NCBI RefSeq assembly: GCF_020297485.1
Contig: NZ_JAIWZC010000001.1
Location: forward strand, 434,001-498,000
Direction: 5' to 3'
Length of the DNA stretch: 64,000 bases
From: Enterocloster clostridioformis
GTDB lineage: Bacteria; Bacillota; Clostridia; Lachnospirales; Lachnospiraceae
Below the pieces are notes generated by a model. That model had not been told where the DNA came from, did not search any database, and saw nothing but the letters and a program-made list of their open reading frames with translations. Made by a program: the position numbers and the translations under genes. Each line of letters starts with the position of its first letter. Position 1 is the stretch's first letter. Shown here piece by piece: positions 15,840-25,014 of this stretch.

Positions 15840-17117
15840 ATGAGCAAACAATCATTAGACACAATCTGCATACAGGGAGGATGGGAGCCGAAGAACGGCG
15901 AGCCCAGACAGCTGCCCATATATCAGAGCACTACCTTTAAATACACTTCCAGTGAGCAGATGGGACGGCTTTTTGACCTGGAGGAGAGCGGTTATTTTTA
16001 TACCAGGCTGGCGAACCCGACCAATGACGCAGTGGCATCAAAGATCTGCCAGCTGGAGGGCGGCGTGGGGGCCATGCTCACCTCCTCCGGACAGGCGGCT
16101 ACCTTTTATGCTGTTTTGAATATCTGCCAGGCAGGAGATCATGTAATCAGTTCCTCCACCATATACGGCGGTTCCACCAATCTGTTTACCGTTACCTTTC
16201 CCAAGATGGGAGTGGAGTGCACGCTGGTGAATCCGGATGCGGACGAGGAGGAACTGGCAAAGGCATTCAGGCCAAATACCAAAGCGGTATTTGCGGAGAG
16301 CATTGCCAATCCTGCCCTGACAGTGCTGGATTTTGAGAAGTTTGCCCGCCTGGCCCACGGCCACGGTGTTCCTCTGATTGTGGATAATACCTTTGCCACC
16401 CCCATTAACTGCCGTCCCTTTGAGTGGGGCGCAGATATTGTGACACACAGTACTACAAAGTATATGGACGGCCACGCGGCCACGGTAGGCGGATGTATCG
16501 TGGACAGCGGAAACTTTGACTGGGAGGCCCAGCATGACAAATTTAAGGGTCTGACAGAGCCTGATGAGTCATATCACGGCATTGTGTATACCCAGAAGTT
16601 TGGTAAGCTGGCTTATATCCAGAAGGCCACGGCCCAGCTTATGAGGGATTTAGGCTCCATCCAGTCCCCCCAGAATGCGTTCCTGATTAATATTGGCCTG
16701 GAGACCCTTCATTTAAGGGTGCCGAGACACTGTGAGAGTGCCTTTAAGGTGGCCTCCTACCTTCAGTCCAGGGAGGATGTGGCCTGGGTGAAATATCCGG
16801 GACTTCCAGGGGATACGTATTATGAGCTGGCTCAAAAATACATGCCGAAGGGTACCTGCGGCGTTATTTCCTTTGGTTTAAAGGGCGGGCGTCAGGCTGC
16901 TTCCGTGTTCATGGATAAGCTGAAACTGTGCTCCATTGAAACCCATGTGGCTGATTCCAGGACAGCCGTACTTCATCCGGCCAGCCATACCCACCGTCAG
17001 CTCACGGACGAACAGCTGGTGGAGGCAGGCGTGGACCCGTCCATGGTTCGTTTCAGCGTAGGACTGGAGTCTGCCGGTGACATTATTGAGGATATACGCC
17101 AGGCGTTAGAAGATTAA
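15840..17117 (+). CDS. metY: O-acetylhomoserine sulfhydrylase (PLP-dependent, Cys/Met family)
   Basis: This 425-residue enzyme belongs to the Cys/Met metabolism PLP family. The Schiff-base lysine is in HSTTKYMDGH (about Lys207). The length and C-terminal SVGLESAGDIIEDIRQAL favour O-acetylhomoserine aminocarboxypropyltransferase, which makes homocysteine from O-acetylhomoserine and sulfide, over the shorter cystathionine gamma-synthase. The ribosome site is AAGGAGGACAC. It is the second gene of an operon with the DUF362 ferredoxin and is followed by a clear terminator. Cysteine-forming or methanethiol-using activity cannot be excluded. Confidence 0.9.
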   Translation: MSKQSLDTICIQGGWEPKNGEPRQLPIYQSTTFKYTSSEQMGRLFDLEESGYFYTRLANPTNDAVASKICQLEGGVGAMLTSSGQAATFYAVLNICQAGDHVISSSTIYGGSTNLFTVTFPKMGVECTLVNPDADEEELAKAFRPNTKAVFAESIANPALTVLDFEKFARLAHGHGVPLIVDNTFATPINCRPFEWGADIVTHSTTKYMDGHAATVGGCIVDSGNFDWEAQHDKFKGLTEPDESYHGIVYTQKFGKLAYIQKATAQLMRDLGSIQSPQNAFLINIGLETLHLRVPRHCESAFKVASYLQSREDVAWVKYPGLPGDTYYELAQKYMPKGTCGVISFGLKGGRQAASVFMDKLKLCSIETHVADSRTAVLHPASHTHRQLTDEQLVEAGVDPSMVRFSVGLESAGDIIEDIRQALED

Positions 17118-17130
17118 GAGATTGAAAAAA

Positions 17131-17181
17131 GGAGCCTCCCGCTTACGATAAAGATTGATGTAAGCGGACCGGCTCCTTTTG
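17131..17181 (+). terminator. Terminator after metY
   Basis: GGAGCC and CGCTTAC arms pair with GTAAGCG and GGCTCC, with small internal loops, followed by TTTTG. Confidence 0.8.
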
Positions 17182-17224
17182 TATTATTTACAAATGATTC
17201 AATGCGGCATGAATCAGGGCCTGC

Positions 17225-17299
17225 TTAGCGGGTCTCTGTTTTTCCTTCCTCATAACGCACTTCCAATGCATCTTCCATATTGAATTCTGTGAACAGCAT
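17225..17299 (-). pseudogene. Possible remnant of a nuclease/transposase-like gene
   Basis: A 24-codon minus-strand frame reads MLFTEFNMEDALEVRYEEG before a stop. That style of sequence resembles the C-terminal end of Rpn/PD-(D/E)XK nuclease family proteins common in Lachnospiraceae. It is only a fragment and the call is weak. Confidence 0.3.
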
Positions 17300-17319
17300 A
17301 TTTGCCGCCTCCGTTCCGT

Positions 17320-17646
17320 GCTCCCTGGACGCCCTGTGTGGGACCGGCTCTTGCCAGTGTCCTGCTCATGGCAGCGTCTGCCAGCACAAAGGCATTGGCC
17401 TTTGGTCTGATTGGGGTCTATACCCTGGGATTTGTACTGCCGTTCCTCGCGGTGGGACTTTTCACCACCAGCCTGCTGGAATTCTTTAAGACCCATGGCA
17501 ATGTGGTAAAATACACGGTAAAGGTTCAGACCCAGTCATCCGTCCAGGGAAGCAAAGAGCCGGGAAACGGCGGCGGCAAGACTACGGGGCAGCAGGGGAG
17601 GTCATTATGCCGTTTGATTCATGATTTGGATTATGAAAGATTATGA
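17320..17646 (+). pseudogene. Remnant of a CcdA/DsbD-like membrane thiol-disulfide protein
   Basis: From about 17326 the frame reads WTPCVGPALASVLLMAAS, the hallmark of the second half of CcdA-type cytochrome c biogenesis/thiol-disulfide transport proteins, and continues with two hydrophobic segments to about 17510, then a Gln/Gly-rich tail. The first half of the protein, with its paired cysteine helix, is missing and no ribosome site precedes the fragment. It abuts a minus-strand fragment, so this looks like the scar of a deletion or rearrangement. The 620 bases between metY and the Rrf2 gene hold only these two remnants and a promoter. Confidence 0.65.
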
Positions 17647-17740
17647 TATTAAAAAATAAGTGCATTTTTCAGGAAAAAATGGTATGATTTAATGAAAGAC
17701 AGCAGCAGGCTGTTACAGGTAGGAAAGGGGAATCGAAAAA

Positions 17741-18178
17741 GTGACAAGTGAATTTACCATTGCGGTGCATGCGCTGGTTTTTTTGAATCACAAGGGAGCT
17801 GTGTTTTCCAGCGAAGGTCTTGCAGCGAATGTCTGTACCAATGCCGCCAGGATACGGAAGGTCATGGCAAAGCTTAAAAAGGCGGATCTTGTGAAAACAA
17901 AGGAAGGTGTGGACGGCGGTTATCTGTTCCACCGTGACAGCAGGGACGTGAACCTGTCCATGGTGGCTGAGGCTCTGGATACCCCCTTTGTGGCCGCCTC
18001 ATGGAAGAGCGGCAACCCGCACATGGCCTGTCTCATATCGTCAGGCATGGCGGGAATCATGGACGAGCTCTACGGAGAGCTGAACCAGTGCTGCCAGGCG
18101 TATTTAGAGAAAGTGACCATTGCGGATTTGGACAGCAAAATCTTCACTGGCACCCCAAAGACTGTAACAGCCACATAA
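17741..18178 (+). CDS. Rrf2-family transcriptional regulator
   Basis: The 145-residue protein starts at GTG after GAAAGGGGAATC and has the Rrf2 winged helix (EFTIAVHALVFLNHK, then VCTNAARIRKVMAKLKKADLV and GVDGGYLF). The cysteine triad that ligates an Fe-S cluster in IscR/NsrR is absent; cysteines occur at 97, 117 and 118 only. It may sense thiols or disulfide stress through other cysteines, or control the lost ccdA-like gene upstream; both are inference. An extended -10 (TGGTATGAT) lies about 55 bases upstream. Confidence 0.85.
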   Translation: MTSEFTIAVHALVFLNHKGAVFSSEGLAANVCTNAARIRKVMAKLKKADLVKTKEGVDGGYLFHRDSRDVNLSMVAEALDTPFVAASWKSGNPHMACLISSGMAGIMDELYGELNQCCQAYLEKVTIADLDSKIFTGTPKTVTAT

Positions 18179-18192
18179 AGACAGAGAATAAA

Positions 18193-18241
18193 CCCTGGTG
18201 AATCAGGTCGGCGGATGACGGTTTTTCACCAGGGATTTTTG
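18193..18241 (+). terminator. Terminator after the Rrf2 gene
   Basis: CCCTGGTGAA and TTCACCAGGG form a perfect 10-base-pair stem followed by ATTTTTT. Confidence 0.85.
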
Positions 18242-18281
18242 AGCTGCATGATGCGTCACATGAGAGGAGACAAGGGACAGG

Positions 18282-19832
18282 ATGAAGAAAATGAGGGGAT
18301 TATTTCGGATTATATTTGGAAGGACGGCCTTTGTGGTGCTGTTCATGGCCATACAGGTGGGAATCCTGTTTGGCGCCTTCCGGTGGCTGGAAGAGTACAT
18401 GCACATTGTATACGCCATATCTATCCTTTTGAGCGCGGTTGTCATCATTTATATTTTCAATGAACCCATAAATTCCAGCTTTAAGATGGCCTGGATTGTG
18501 CCGGTCCTGGTGATTCCGGTGTTCGGCGTCCTCTTGTACATATTTGTGCAGATGCAGTTCCAGACAAAGCTTCTGGCCCGGCGTCTGAAGAAAAACATAG
18601 GCGACACGGCCCCCTATCTCAAGCAGGACGAGGAGGTACAGGAGCGAATCAGGGAAGCCAGCAGGAGAAGCAGCCACCTGATAGATTACATGAAGGACCA
18701 TGCGGGTTATCCGGCCTACGGCAACACCCATGTGGAATATTTCCCGCTGGGGGAGGACAAGTTTGAGGCTCTCATGAGAGAGCTTAAGGCGGCCCGGCAT
18801 TTCATTTTCATGGAATATTTTATCGTGGAGCGGGGATATATGTGGGACAGTATCCTGAAGGTGCTGGAGGAGAAGGTGAAGGAGGGCGTGGAAGTCAGGG
18901 TTATGTATGACGGCATGTGCTGTCTCATGCTTCTTCCGTACCATTATCCCAGAGTGTTGGGAAAAAAAGGAATTCGCTGTAAGATGTTTTCGCCTGTCAG
19001 GCCCACCCTGTCCACCTATCAGAATAACAGGGACCACAGGAAGATTGTGGTCATTGACGGCCATACGGCCTTTACCGGAGGTGTGAACCTGGCGGACGAG
19101 TATATCAACCGCAAGGTGCGCTTTGGCCACTGGAAGGATACGGCCATTATGCTGAAGGGAGACGCGGTACAGAGCTTTACCATGATGTTTCTGCAAATGT
19201 GGAATGTGACGGAGAGGCAGCCGGAGGACTATGGGAAGTACGCGGTCCCCAAAGACTATGAGCATCCCCTGGCCGCGGACTATTCCGGTTTCATCCTGCC
19301 CTATGGTGACAGCCCTATGGACAGGGAGCAGGTGGGGGAGCGTGTATATCTGGATATACTGAACCAGGCCAGAAACTACGTCCATATAATGACGCCCTAT
19401 CTGATTCTGGACGACGAGATGGTCAATGCCCTGAGTTATGCCGCCAAGCGCGGGATTGATGTTAAGCTTATCATGCCGCACATTCCGGACAAAAAATATG
19501 CCTACATGCTGGCCAGAACCTTTTATCCGGAGCTGACAAGGGCAGGCGTGAAAATCTACGAATACACGCCGGGCTTTGTCCATGCCAAGGTATTTGTCAG
19601 CGACGACGAAAAGGCTGTGGTGGGAACCATTAATCTGGATTTCCGAAGCCTGTACCTGCATTTTGAATGCGCGGCCTACATTTACCGCAATTCGGTGGTC
19701 TATGACGTGGAGCATGATTTTGAGGAAACTCTTAAGAAATGCAGTCTTATCACTATGGAGGACTGTAAAAATTACAGCTGGATGGGAAAAAAGCTGGGAC
19801 GTCTCATGCGCCTCATTGCTCCTTTGATGTAA
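18282..19832 (+). CDS. cls: Cardiolipin synthase
   Basis: Membrane enzyme condensing two phosphatidylglycerol molecules into cardiolipin. The 516-residue protein has two N-terminal membrane segments (about 12-35 and 38-60, with a third near 70-90) and two phospholipase D motifs: HRKIVVIDGHTAFTGG in the middle and HAKVFVSDDEKAVVGT near the C-terminus. Length and order match bacterial Cls. The ATG at 18282 follows GAGAGGAGACAAGGG. It is a single-gene unit between two terminators. A 540-residue open frame on the other strand is a shadow of this gene. Confidence 0.95.
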   Translation: MKKMRGLFRIIFGRTAFVVLFMAIQVGILFGAFRWLEEYMHIVYAISILLSAVVIIYIFNEPINSSFKMAWIVPVLVIPVFGVLLYIFVQMQFQTKLLARRLKKNIGDTAPYLKQDEEVQERIREASRRSSHLIDYMKDHAGYPAYGNTHVEYFPLGEDKFEALMRELKAARHFIFMEYFIVERGYMWDSILKVLEEKVKEGVEVRVMYDGMCCLMLLPYHYPRVLGKKGIRCKMFSPVRPTLSTYQNNRDHRKIVVIDGHTAFTGGVNLADEYINRKVRFGHWKDTAIMLKGDAVQSFTMMFLQMWNVTERQPEDYGKYAVPKDYEHPLAADYSGFILPYGDSPMDREQVGERVYLDILNQARNYVHIMTPYLILDDEMVNALSYAAKRGIDVKLIMPHIPDKKYAYMLARTFYPELTRAGVKIYEYTPGFVHAKVFVSDDEKAVVGTINLDFRSLYLHFECAAYIYRNSVVYDVEHDFEETLKKCSLITMEDCKNYSWMGKKLGRLMRLIAPLM

Positions 19833-19849
19833 TGGAAAATGAAAAAAAT

Positions 19850-19898
19850 ATGCCTGTGAAAATCCGGAACACATTCCTGTATTCACAGGCATTTTTTT
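19850..19898 (+). terminator. Terminator after cls
   Basis: ATGCCTGTGAA and TTCACAGGCAT form an 11-base-pair stem followed by seven Ts. Confidence 0.88.
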
Positions 19899-19914
19899 GC
19901 GCTTATTTTGCGTG

Positions 19915-19947
19915 CTTATCACAAAATGAACACATTACTGTGATAAG
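19915..19947. promoter_or_regulatory. Inverted repeat CTTATCACA/TGTGATAAG, possible operator
   Basis: A perfect 9-base inverted repeat with a 15-base spacer lies 48 bases ahead of the SLH-protein gene. No regulator gene for it is evident nearby. Confidence 0.45.
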
Positions 19948-19995
19948 GTAAAAAAATAAAGGATAATACCCATTGATTTGAGAGGAGCAAAAGCA

Positions 19996-21162
19996 ATGAA
20001 AAGACCATGTGCAGCCTGCCGTTATGTATGCGGTTCCCTGGCAGCCGTTACTGCAGTGACCTCGGCTTTGCCTATGACCGTTATGGCCAATACATTATCC
20101 GCAAACTTTGATATGAGGAGACAGGTGGTGAACCTGACCGGAATCCTGAATGTGTCGGATTACACAGGACAGGTGACCAGAGGGGATTTTGCCAGAATGC
20201 TGGTGAATGCCTCCAGTTACAGGGAAAACCTGCCCACATCCAGCGTATCCGTGTTCGCGGATGTGCCAAGCACCCATCCGGATGCCATCTATATCCGCAT
20301 AGCGGCATCCCAGGGGTGGATGACCGGTTTTCTTGGAGGACTGTTTAAACCTGAGGAGTACATAACATATAAGGACGCGGTGAAGGCGGCGCTGGCCATG
20401 TTGGGCTATTCGGATGAGGACTTTACCGGGGATCTGGCGTCCTCACGCATTTCAAAGTTCAATTATCTGGAGCTGAATGAGGAAGTGAACCGCCAGCCGG
20501 AGGAGGTGCTGAACCAGACAGACTGTATGAACATATTCTACAATCTGTTAAAGACAAAGAAAAAGGACAGCAGCGAGATATATGGAGCTGTTCTGGACTG
20601 TGAGCTTAACTCCGACGGGGAAATCAATCCCATCACCATTCTGGATGACGAGCGCAAGGGCCCAATACTGGTGCGCAAGGGCTTCAGCGTAATCCAGTCC
20701 GTGCCCTTTGGCTCGGAAAATGCCAATGTGTTTTTAAACGGAACAGCCAGCACACTGGAAGCAGTGAAGGCATCCCAGCAGGATGCGGGCTTTGCCGTTG
20801 TCTACTATAATGTGAAGTCCAAAACCATCTGGGCTTACACCACCAGGGGATGGGACGACGATGATCTGGAGGGCAACAACGCCTATGTGCTGTTAAAGGG
20901 CGAGGTCAAGAACATCTACTATAAATCCACGGACGTTATGACGCCCACTTCCATCCGTCTGGAGATTGATGACGATAATTCGGATGGCGATTTTGGAGAG
21001 GATGGAATTGACGAGGACGGATATCTCACCATCAGCCTGAATTCTTCGGAGCTTCAATACCTGTTTTCCATCTATGGCGGCATAGAGGTAGGGGACGAGG
21101 TGGTAATGGTATGCAATAAGAGCGGCAGCAGCTATACGGCAGTTGACGCCATAGAATATTAA
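19996..21162 (+). CDS. Secreted SLH-domain protein
   Basis: The ATG at 19996 follows GAGAGGAGC; an in-frame TTG at 19978 overlaps that site. The 388-residue product begins with a signal peptide ending near VMANT (residue 31). Residues about 50-170 contain one to two S-layer homology repeats (VTRGDFARMLVNAS, FADVPSTHPDAIYIRIAASQGWMTGFLGGLFKPEEYITYKDA, in separate pieces), which usually hold proteins to cell-wall polysaccharide. The rest is an acidic beta-rich region of no recognised family with an Asp/Asn-rich patch (DDDNSDGDFGEDGIDEDG) that might bind calcium. It ends 14 bases before the exporter adaptor gene, so it is likely part of that operon. Confidence 0.8.
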   Translation: MKRPCAACRYVCGSLAAVTAVTSALPMTVMANTLSANFDMRRQVVNLTGILNVSDYTGQVTRGDFARMLVNASSYRENLPTSSVSVFADVPSTHPDAIYIRIAASQGWMTGFLGGLFKPEEYITYKDAVKAALAMLGYSDEDFTGDLASSRISKFNYLELNEEVNRQPEEVLNQTDCMNIFYNLLKTKKKDSSEIYGAVLDCELNSDGEINPITILDDERKGPILVRKGFSVIQSVPFGSENANVFLNGTASTLEAVKASQQDAGFAVVYYNVKSKTIWAYTTRGWDDDDLEGNNAYVLLKGEVKNIYYKSTDVMTPTSIRLEIDDDNSDGDFGEDGIDEDGYLTISLNSSELQYLFSIYGGIEVGDEVVMVCNKSGSSYTAVDAIEY

Positions 21163-21176
21163 GGGTGAGGTGCGGT

Positions 21177-22967
21177 ATGGAAGAAAAAAAGAAAGATGCC
21201 CTGCGCTTTTTAATGCCCTTCCCTGGCAAACATAAGAGGGAAACAGCACCCGGCGCCCCGGCACAGGCAGGAAAAGGCAGAAACGGAGGGAAGAAATGGG
21301 TAAAACCCGTGGTATTCCTGCTGATTATAGGAGCAGCCGCAGCCGTGGCCATGACCTGGAGGGGGATGAAGGCAAAGGCAGCCGCTGCCCGGGCACAGTC
21401 CCATAATACGGCATCGGCGGAGCGCAGGGACATTTCCTCGGAGCTGTCCTCATCAGGCACCCTTAAGGCAAAGGACACCTACAGCATCACCTCCATGGTG
21501 GAGGGAGAGGTATTGTCAGCGGGCTTTGAGGAGGGGGACCAGGTGGAGAAGGACCAGGTGCTCTATGAAATTGATAAGTCCGGCATGGAGTCCCAGCTGA
21601 CCAGCTCAGTGAATTCCCTGACCAGGTCCCAGTCCTCCTATGAGGACGCCCTGGAAGACTATAATGACGCCCTGAGCGACTACAGCGGAAACACATATAA
21701 AGCCACCGATACAGGATATATAAAGGAACTGTATATCAGCGTCGGGGATAAGGTGAGCGGAAATACCAAGCTGGCCGATGTGTACAGCGATGATATTATG
21801 GAAATAAGAATTCCCTTTTTGTCCGGGGAGGCAGCCGTCATAGGAGCCGGCATGCCGGCGGCAGTCACCCTGACGGATACAGGAGAGCAGGTGGCAGGAA
21901 CGGTCAAGGCAGTGGCAAACCAGGAAACCGTCCTCACGGGCGGACGGCTGGTGCGGGTAGTCACCATACAGGTGCCCAACCCCGGCGGCCTGACCACATC
22001 CTTAAAGGCCACGGTTCAGATCGGGGAATTCATAGGCAGTGAGGACGGAGTGTTCGAGGCATCGGTGGATACCGCCATGAATGCGGACCTGTCCACCAGT
22101 GTGGAGGTGGAATCCCTGCTGGTAAATGTAGGAGATTATGTTACAAAAGGAACCCCTGTTTTTAAGATGACAGACAAATCAGCGGATAAGCTGGTTCAGA
22201 GCTATAAGGATGCCCTGGACAAGGCGGAGGAAAGCGTGGAATCAGCCCAGAACAAGCTGGACAGCACCCAGGACAGCTACGATAATTACACCATAAAGGC
22301 GCCGATTTCCGGTCAGGTCATCACAAAGAATTTCAAGGTGGGAGACAATATCACCAAAAACAGCTCCAGCACCACGGTTCTGGCCACCATATACGATTTG
22401 TCCAGCCTGACATTTGAGATGTCCATCGACGAGCTGGATATTAAGAAAGTAAAGGTGGGACAGAAGGTGGAGGTCTCAGCCGACGCCTTTGAGGGACAGA
22501 CATTCTCAGGAACAGTGACCAACGTCAGCCTGGAGAGCACATACTCCAACGGGGTCAGCACCTATCCGGTGACCGTTACCCTGGATGATATGGGTGATTT
22601 GCTGCCCGGCATGAATGTGGACGGAGTCATTACGCTGGAGGAAGCGAATGATGTGCTGGCCATCCCGGCGGACGCCCTGATGAGAGGAAACCAGGTCTAT
22701 GTGAAGGATGACACAGTGACGGAGCAGCAGGGACCGGTGCCCGCCGGATTCCGGGCCGTGAAGGTGGAGACCGGGCTGACAAGCGACACATTCGTGGAAA
22801 TCAAAAGCGGCCTGTCGGAGGGAGACGTGGTTTACGTGGCTGAATCCAGCAAAAACAGCAGCAGCGTCATGATGATGGACGGCGGCATGGGCGGTCCTCC
22901 AGGAGGAGGCGGAAACATGGGAGGCGGAAACCGCGGCGGGTCCGAAGGCGGCCGGCAAAACCGCTAA
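21177..22967 (+). CDS. MacA/HlyD-type efflux adaptor subunit
   Basis: The ATG at 21177 follows AGGGTGAGG; a GTG at 21165 is inside that site. The 596-residue membrane-fusion-type protein has an N-terminal anchor (about residues 40-60), a biotinyl-lipoyl-like domain split around a coiled coil (about 130-165 and again 340-375, Ser/Asp/Lys-rich), beta-barrel domains and a C-terminal flexible tail rich in Gly, Met and Asn. In Gram-positives such adaptors work with MacB-like ABC transporters to export peptides or lipids. The next two genes encode those parts. The length is greater than E. coli MacA (about 370), mostly because of a duplicated hairpin region. Confidence 0.87.
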   Translation: MEEKKKDALRFLMPFPGKHKRETAPGAPAQAGKGRNGGKKWVKPVVFLLIIGAAAAVAMTWRGMKAKAAAARAQSHNTASAERRDISSELSSSGTLKAKDTYSITSMVEGEVLSAGFEEGDQVEKDQVLYEIDKSGMESQLTSSVNSLTRSQSSYEDALEDYNDALSDYSGNTYKATDTGYIKELYISVGDKVSGNTKLADVYSDDIMEIRIPFLSGEAAVIGAGMPAAVTLTDTGEQVAGTVKAVANQETVLTGGRLVRVVTIQVPNPGGLTTSLKATVQIGEFIGSEDGVFEASVDTAMNADLSTSVEVESLLVNVGDYVTKGTPVFKMTDKSADKLVQSYKDALDKAEESVESAQNKLDSTQDSYDNYTIKAPISGQVITKNFKVGDNITKNSSSTTVLATIYDLSSLTFEMSIDELDIKKVKVGQKVEVSADAFEGQTFSGTVTNVSLESTYSNGVSTYPVTVTLDDMGDLLPGMNVDGVITLEEANDVLAIPADALMRGNQVYVKDDTVTEQQGPVPAGFRAVKVETGLTSDTFVEIKSGLSEGDVVYVAESSKNSSSVMMMDGGMGGPPGGGGNMGGGNRGGSEGGRQNR

Positions 22968-23016
22968 AGAATGACCTGAAGGAACCAGAAGTAAGACAGA
23001 GAGGAATCAGGAACAC

Positions 23017-23739
23017 ATGGACAATACCAGTCAGAGGGAAGCTCTTATTGAGCTGAGACATATCCACAAGATATACTATCTGGGAGGGGAAGAAGTGCGG
23101 GCCAACGACGACATCAACCTGAAGATAGACAGGGGGGAGTTTGTGGCCATCGTAGGCAAGTCGGGAAGCGGCAAATCCACCCTCATGAACATCATAGGAG
23201 CCCTGGATGTGCCCACGGACGGCGAATATCTCCTGGGAGGAGAGGATGTGGGAGTCATGGATGACAAACAGCTGGCCCGCATCCGCAATAAAATGATTGG
23301 TTTCATTTTCCAGCAGTACAATTTGCTGCCCAAGCTTAACATACTGGAAAATGTGGAACTGCCCCTTCTGTACGCCGGGGTAGGAAATGCAGAGCGCCGG
23401 GAACGGGCCGTGGCTTCCCTGGAAAAGGTAGGCCTGTCGGAAAAATGGAGGAACATGCCAAACCAGCTCTCCGGCGGACAGCAGCAGAGGGTATCCATTG
23501 CCAGGGCCCTGGCCGGAAGTCCCTCGCTGATATTGGCAGACGAACCTACAGGAGCCCTGGATTCCAAGACCAGCCGGGATGTGCTGGGATTTCTCAAACA
23601 GCTCAACGGGGAGGGAAACACCATCGTGATGATTACCCATGACAACACCATTGCCATGGAAGCCAGGCGTGTGGTCAGGATAAAGGACGGGCAGATTAAT
23701 TTTGACGGAGATGTAAAAGACTATGCTGCAATCATTTAA
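23017..23739 (+). CDS. ABC transporter ATP-binding protein, MacB/LolD type
   Basis: Cytoplasmic ATPase of 240 residues. Walker A is GKSGSGKST, the signature is LSGGQQQRVSIARA, Walker B LILADEPTG and the switch histidine is in MITHD. The class with the insertion IRNKMIGFIFQQYNLLPKLN belongs to the LolD/MacB/FtsE group that drives mechanotransmission instead of transport through a channel. It sits between the adaptor and the permease, overlapping the permease start by 17 bases, which indicates translational coupling. Confidence 0.95.
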   Translation: MDNTSQREALIELRHIHKIYYLGGEEVRANDDINLKIDRGEFVAIVGKSGSGKSTLMNIIGALDVPTDGEYLLGGEDVGVMDDKQLARIRNKMIGFIFQQYNLLPKLNILENVELPLLYAGVGNAERRERAVASLEKVGLSEKWRNMPNQLSGGQQQRVSIARALAGSPSLILADEPTGALDSKTSRDVLGFLKQLNGEGNTIVMITHDNTIAMEARRVVRIKDGQINFDGDVKDYAAII

Positions 23740-24901
23740 GCTGGCCCTGAAAAGCATTTGGGGCAACAAGATGCGTTCATTTCTGACCATGCTGGGAATT
23801 ATTATCGGCGTTGCCGCAGTCATCATACTGGTTAGCCTGGTCAACGGGTACATGGGCAGCGTGGTGGAGAGCTTCGCCAGCATGGGGGTGAACCAGATCA
23901 ATGTAAATGTGACCAACCTGGCCTCCCGTTCCCTGGATGTGGACCAGATGTACGCGTTTTATGAGGAACATACAGACCTGTTCGGAGAACTGAGCCCCAA
24001 TGTGGCATTGTCCTCCACCATCAAATACGGGGATGACTCCATGACATCCACCTCAGTGGCAGGGCGCAGTGAACAGTATCTGGAAATCAAGTCTTATGAA
24101 CTGGAAACGGGAAGGAACATCGCGTATTCGGATATTGTCTCACGCCAGAAGGTGTGCGTCATAGGCGCCTACGTGGCCAATGAGCTTTACGGAAGCGCCC
24201 AAAACGCCATAGAGCAGACCCTTAAGATAGACGGCTATGCCTTCAAAATAATAGGTGTGGCTAAGGCCCAGGACGAGGATAACATGGAGGACGGGGGAAC
24301 CGATGACTTTGTGTGGATTCCTTACAGCGTAGCCGTGAAAATGTCCAGAAACGCCAACATCAACAACTACACCTTCACGGCCCTGGATACCAGCAAGGCG
24401 GACGAGTGCACCACAGTCATCAAGAATTTCCTGTACGAAACATTTAAGGATGAGGATTTATACCGTGTGACGGCCATGAGCGAGATGCTGGATTCCCTGA
24501 ACGAACAGATTGCCATGATGAGCGGCATGCTGGGAGGAATAGCAGGAATCTCCCTGCTGGTGGCCGGTGTGAGTGTCATGAATATCATGCTGGTATCTGT
24601 GACGGAGAGAACAAGGGAAATAGGAATAAGGAAGTCCCTGGGAGCGGATAAGAGAACCATCATGCGGCAGTTTGTCATTGAGGCCGCGGTGACCAGTTCC
24701 ATGGGCGGCGTCATCGGAATCCTGGCGGGGTGTGTTGCCGCCACTGTGGCGGGGGCCGCGGTGGGCGTGTCTGCCACCCCCGCCCTGTCGGCCGTCATCA
24801 TATCCTTCAGCGTGTCCGTTGGAATCGGATTGCTGTTCGGATATATGCCGGCCAGCCGGGCGGCCAACTTAAATCCCATAGACGCCCTGAGAAGCGAGTG
24901 A
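23723..24901 (+). CDS. ABC transporter permease, MacB/FtsX family
   Basis: The 392-residue protein has the MacB layout: one membrane segment at about 20-42 preceded by LKSIWGNKMRSFLTMLGIIIG, a large extracytoplasmic domain (about 45-265), and three membrane segments near the C-terminus with the conserved VTERTREIGIRKSLGA loop. It completes a three-part exporter with the adaptor and ATPase. With an SLH protein encoded first in the operon, export or maintenance of an envelope component is plausible; the substrate is unknown. Confidence 0.93.
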   Translation: MLQSFKLALKSIWGNKMRSFLTMLGIIIGVAAVIILVSLVNGYMGSVVESFASMGVNQINVNVTNLASRSLDVDQMYAFYEEHTDLFGELSPNVALSSTIKYGDDSMTSTSVAGRSEQYLEIKSYELETGRNIAYSDIVSRQKVCVIGAYVANELYGSAQNAIEQTLKIDGYAFKIIGVAKAQDEDNMEDGGTDDFVWIPYSVAVKMSRNANINNYTFTALDTSKADECTTVIKNFLYETFKDEDLYRVTAMSEMLDSLNEQIAMMSGMLGGIAGISLLVAGVSVMNIMLVSVTERTREIGIRKSLGADKRTIMRQFVIEAAVTSSMGGVIGILAGCVAATVAGAAVGVSATPALSAVIISFSVSVGIGLLFGYMPASRAANLNPIDALRSE

Positions 24902-24948
24902 TACGTGCCGGCCGGACATCATGCCGGAAAGGCCCTATACCTGAACAG

Positions 24949-24984
24949 ACAACCGCCGGATCTGACACGGGCGGCTGTTTTTTT
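24949..24984 (+). terminator. Terminator after the MacAB-type operon
   Basis: ACAACCGCC pairs with GGCGGCTGT with one mismatch, followed by a run of seven Ts. Confidence 0.75.
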
Positions 24985-25014
24985 GTATTATATTGGAAAC
25001 ATGGCGGAAAACAA

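Noticed and set aside
18300..19922. 540-residue open frame on the minus strand opposite cls
   Set aside because: It mirrors the cardiolipin synthase gene, has no ribosome site or family motif, and cls has two clear PLD motifs. It is a GC-rich shadow frame.
22867..23916. 349-residue minus-strand frame across the ABC ATPase
   Set aside because: It is antisense to a gene with all ABC motifs and shows no recognisable domain.
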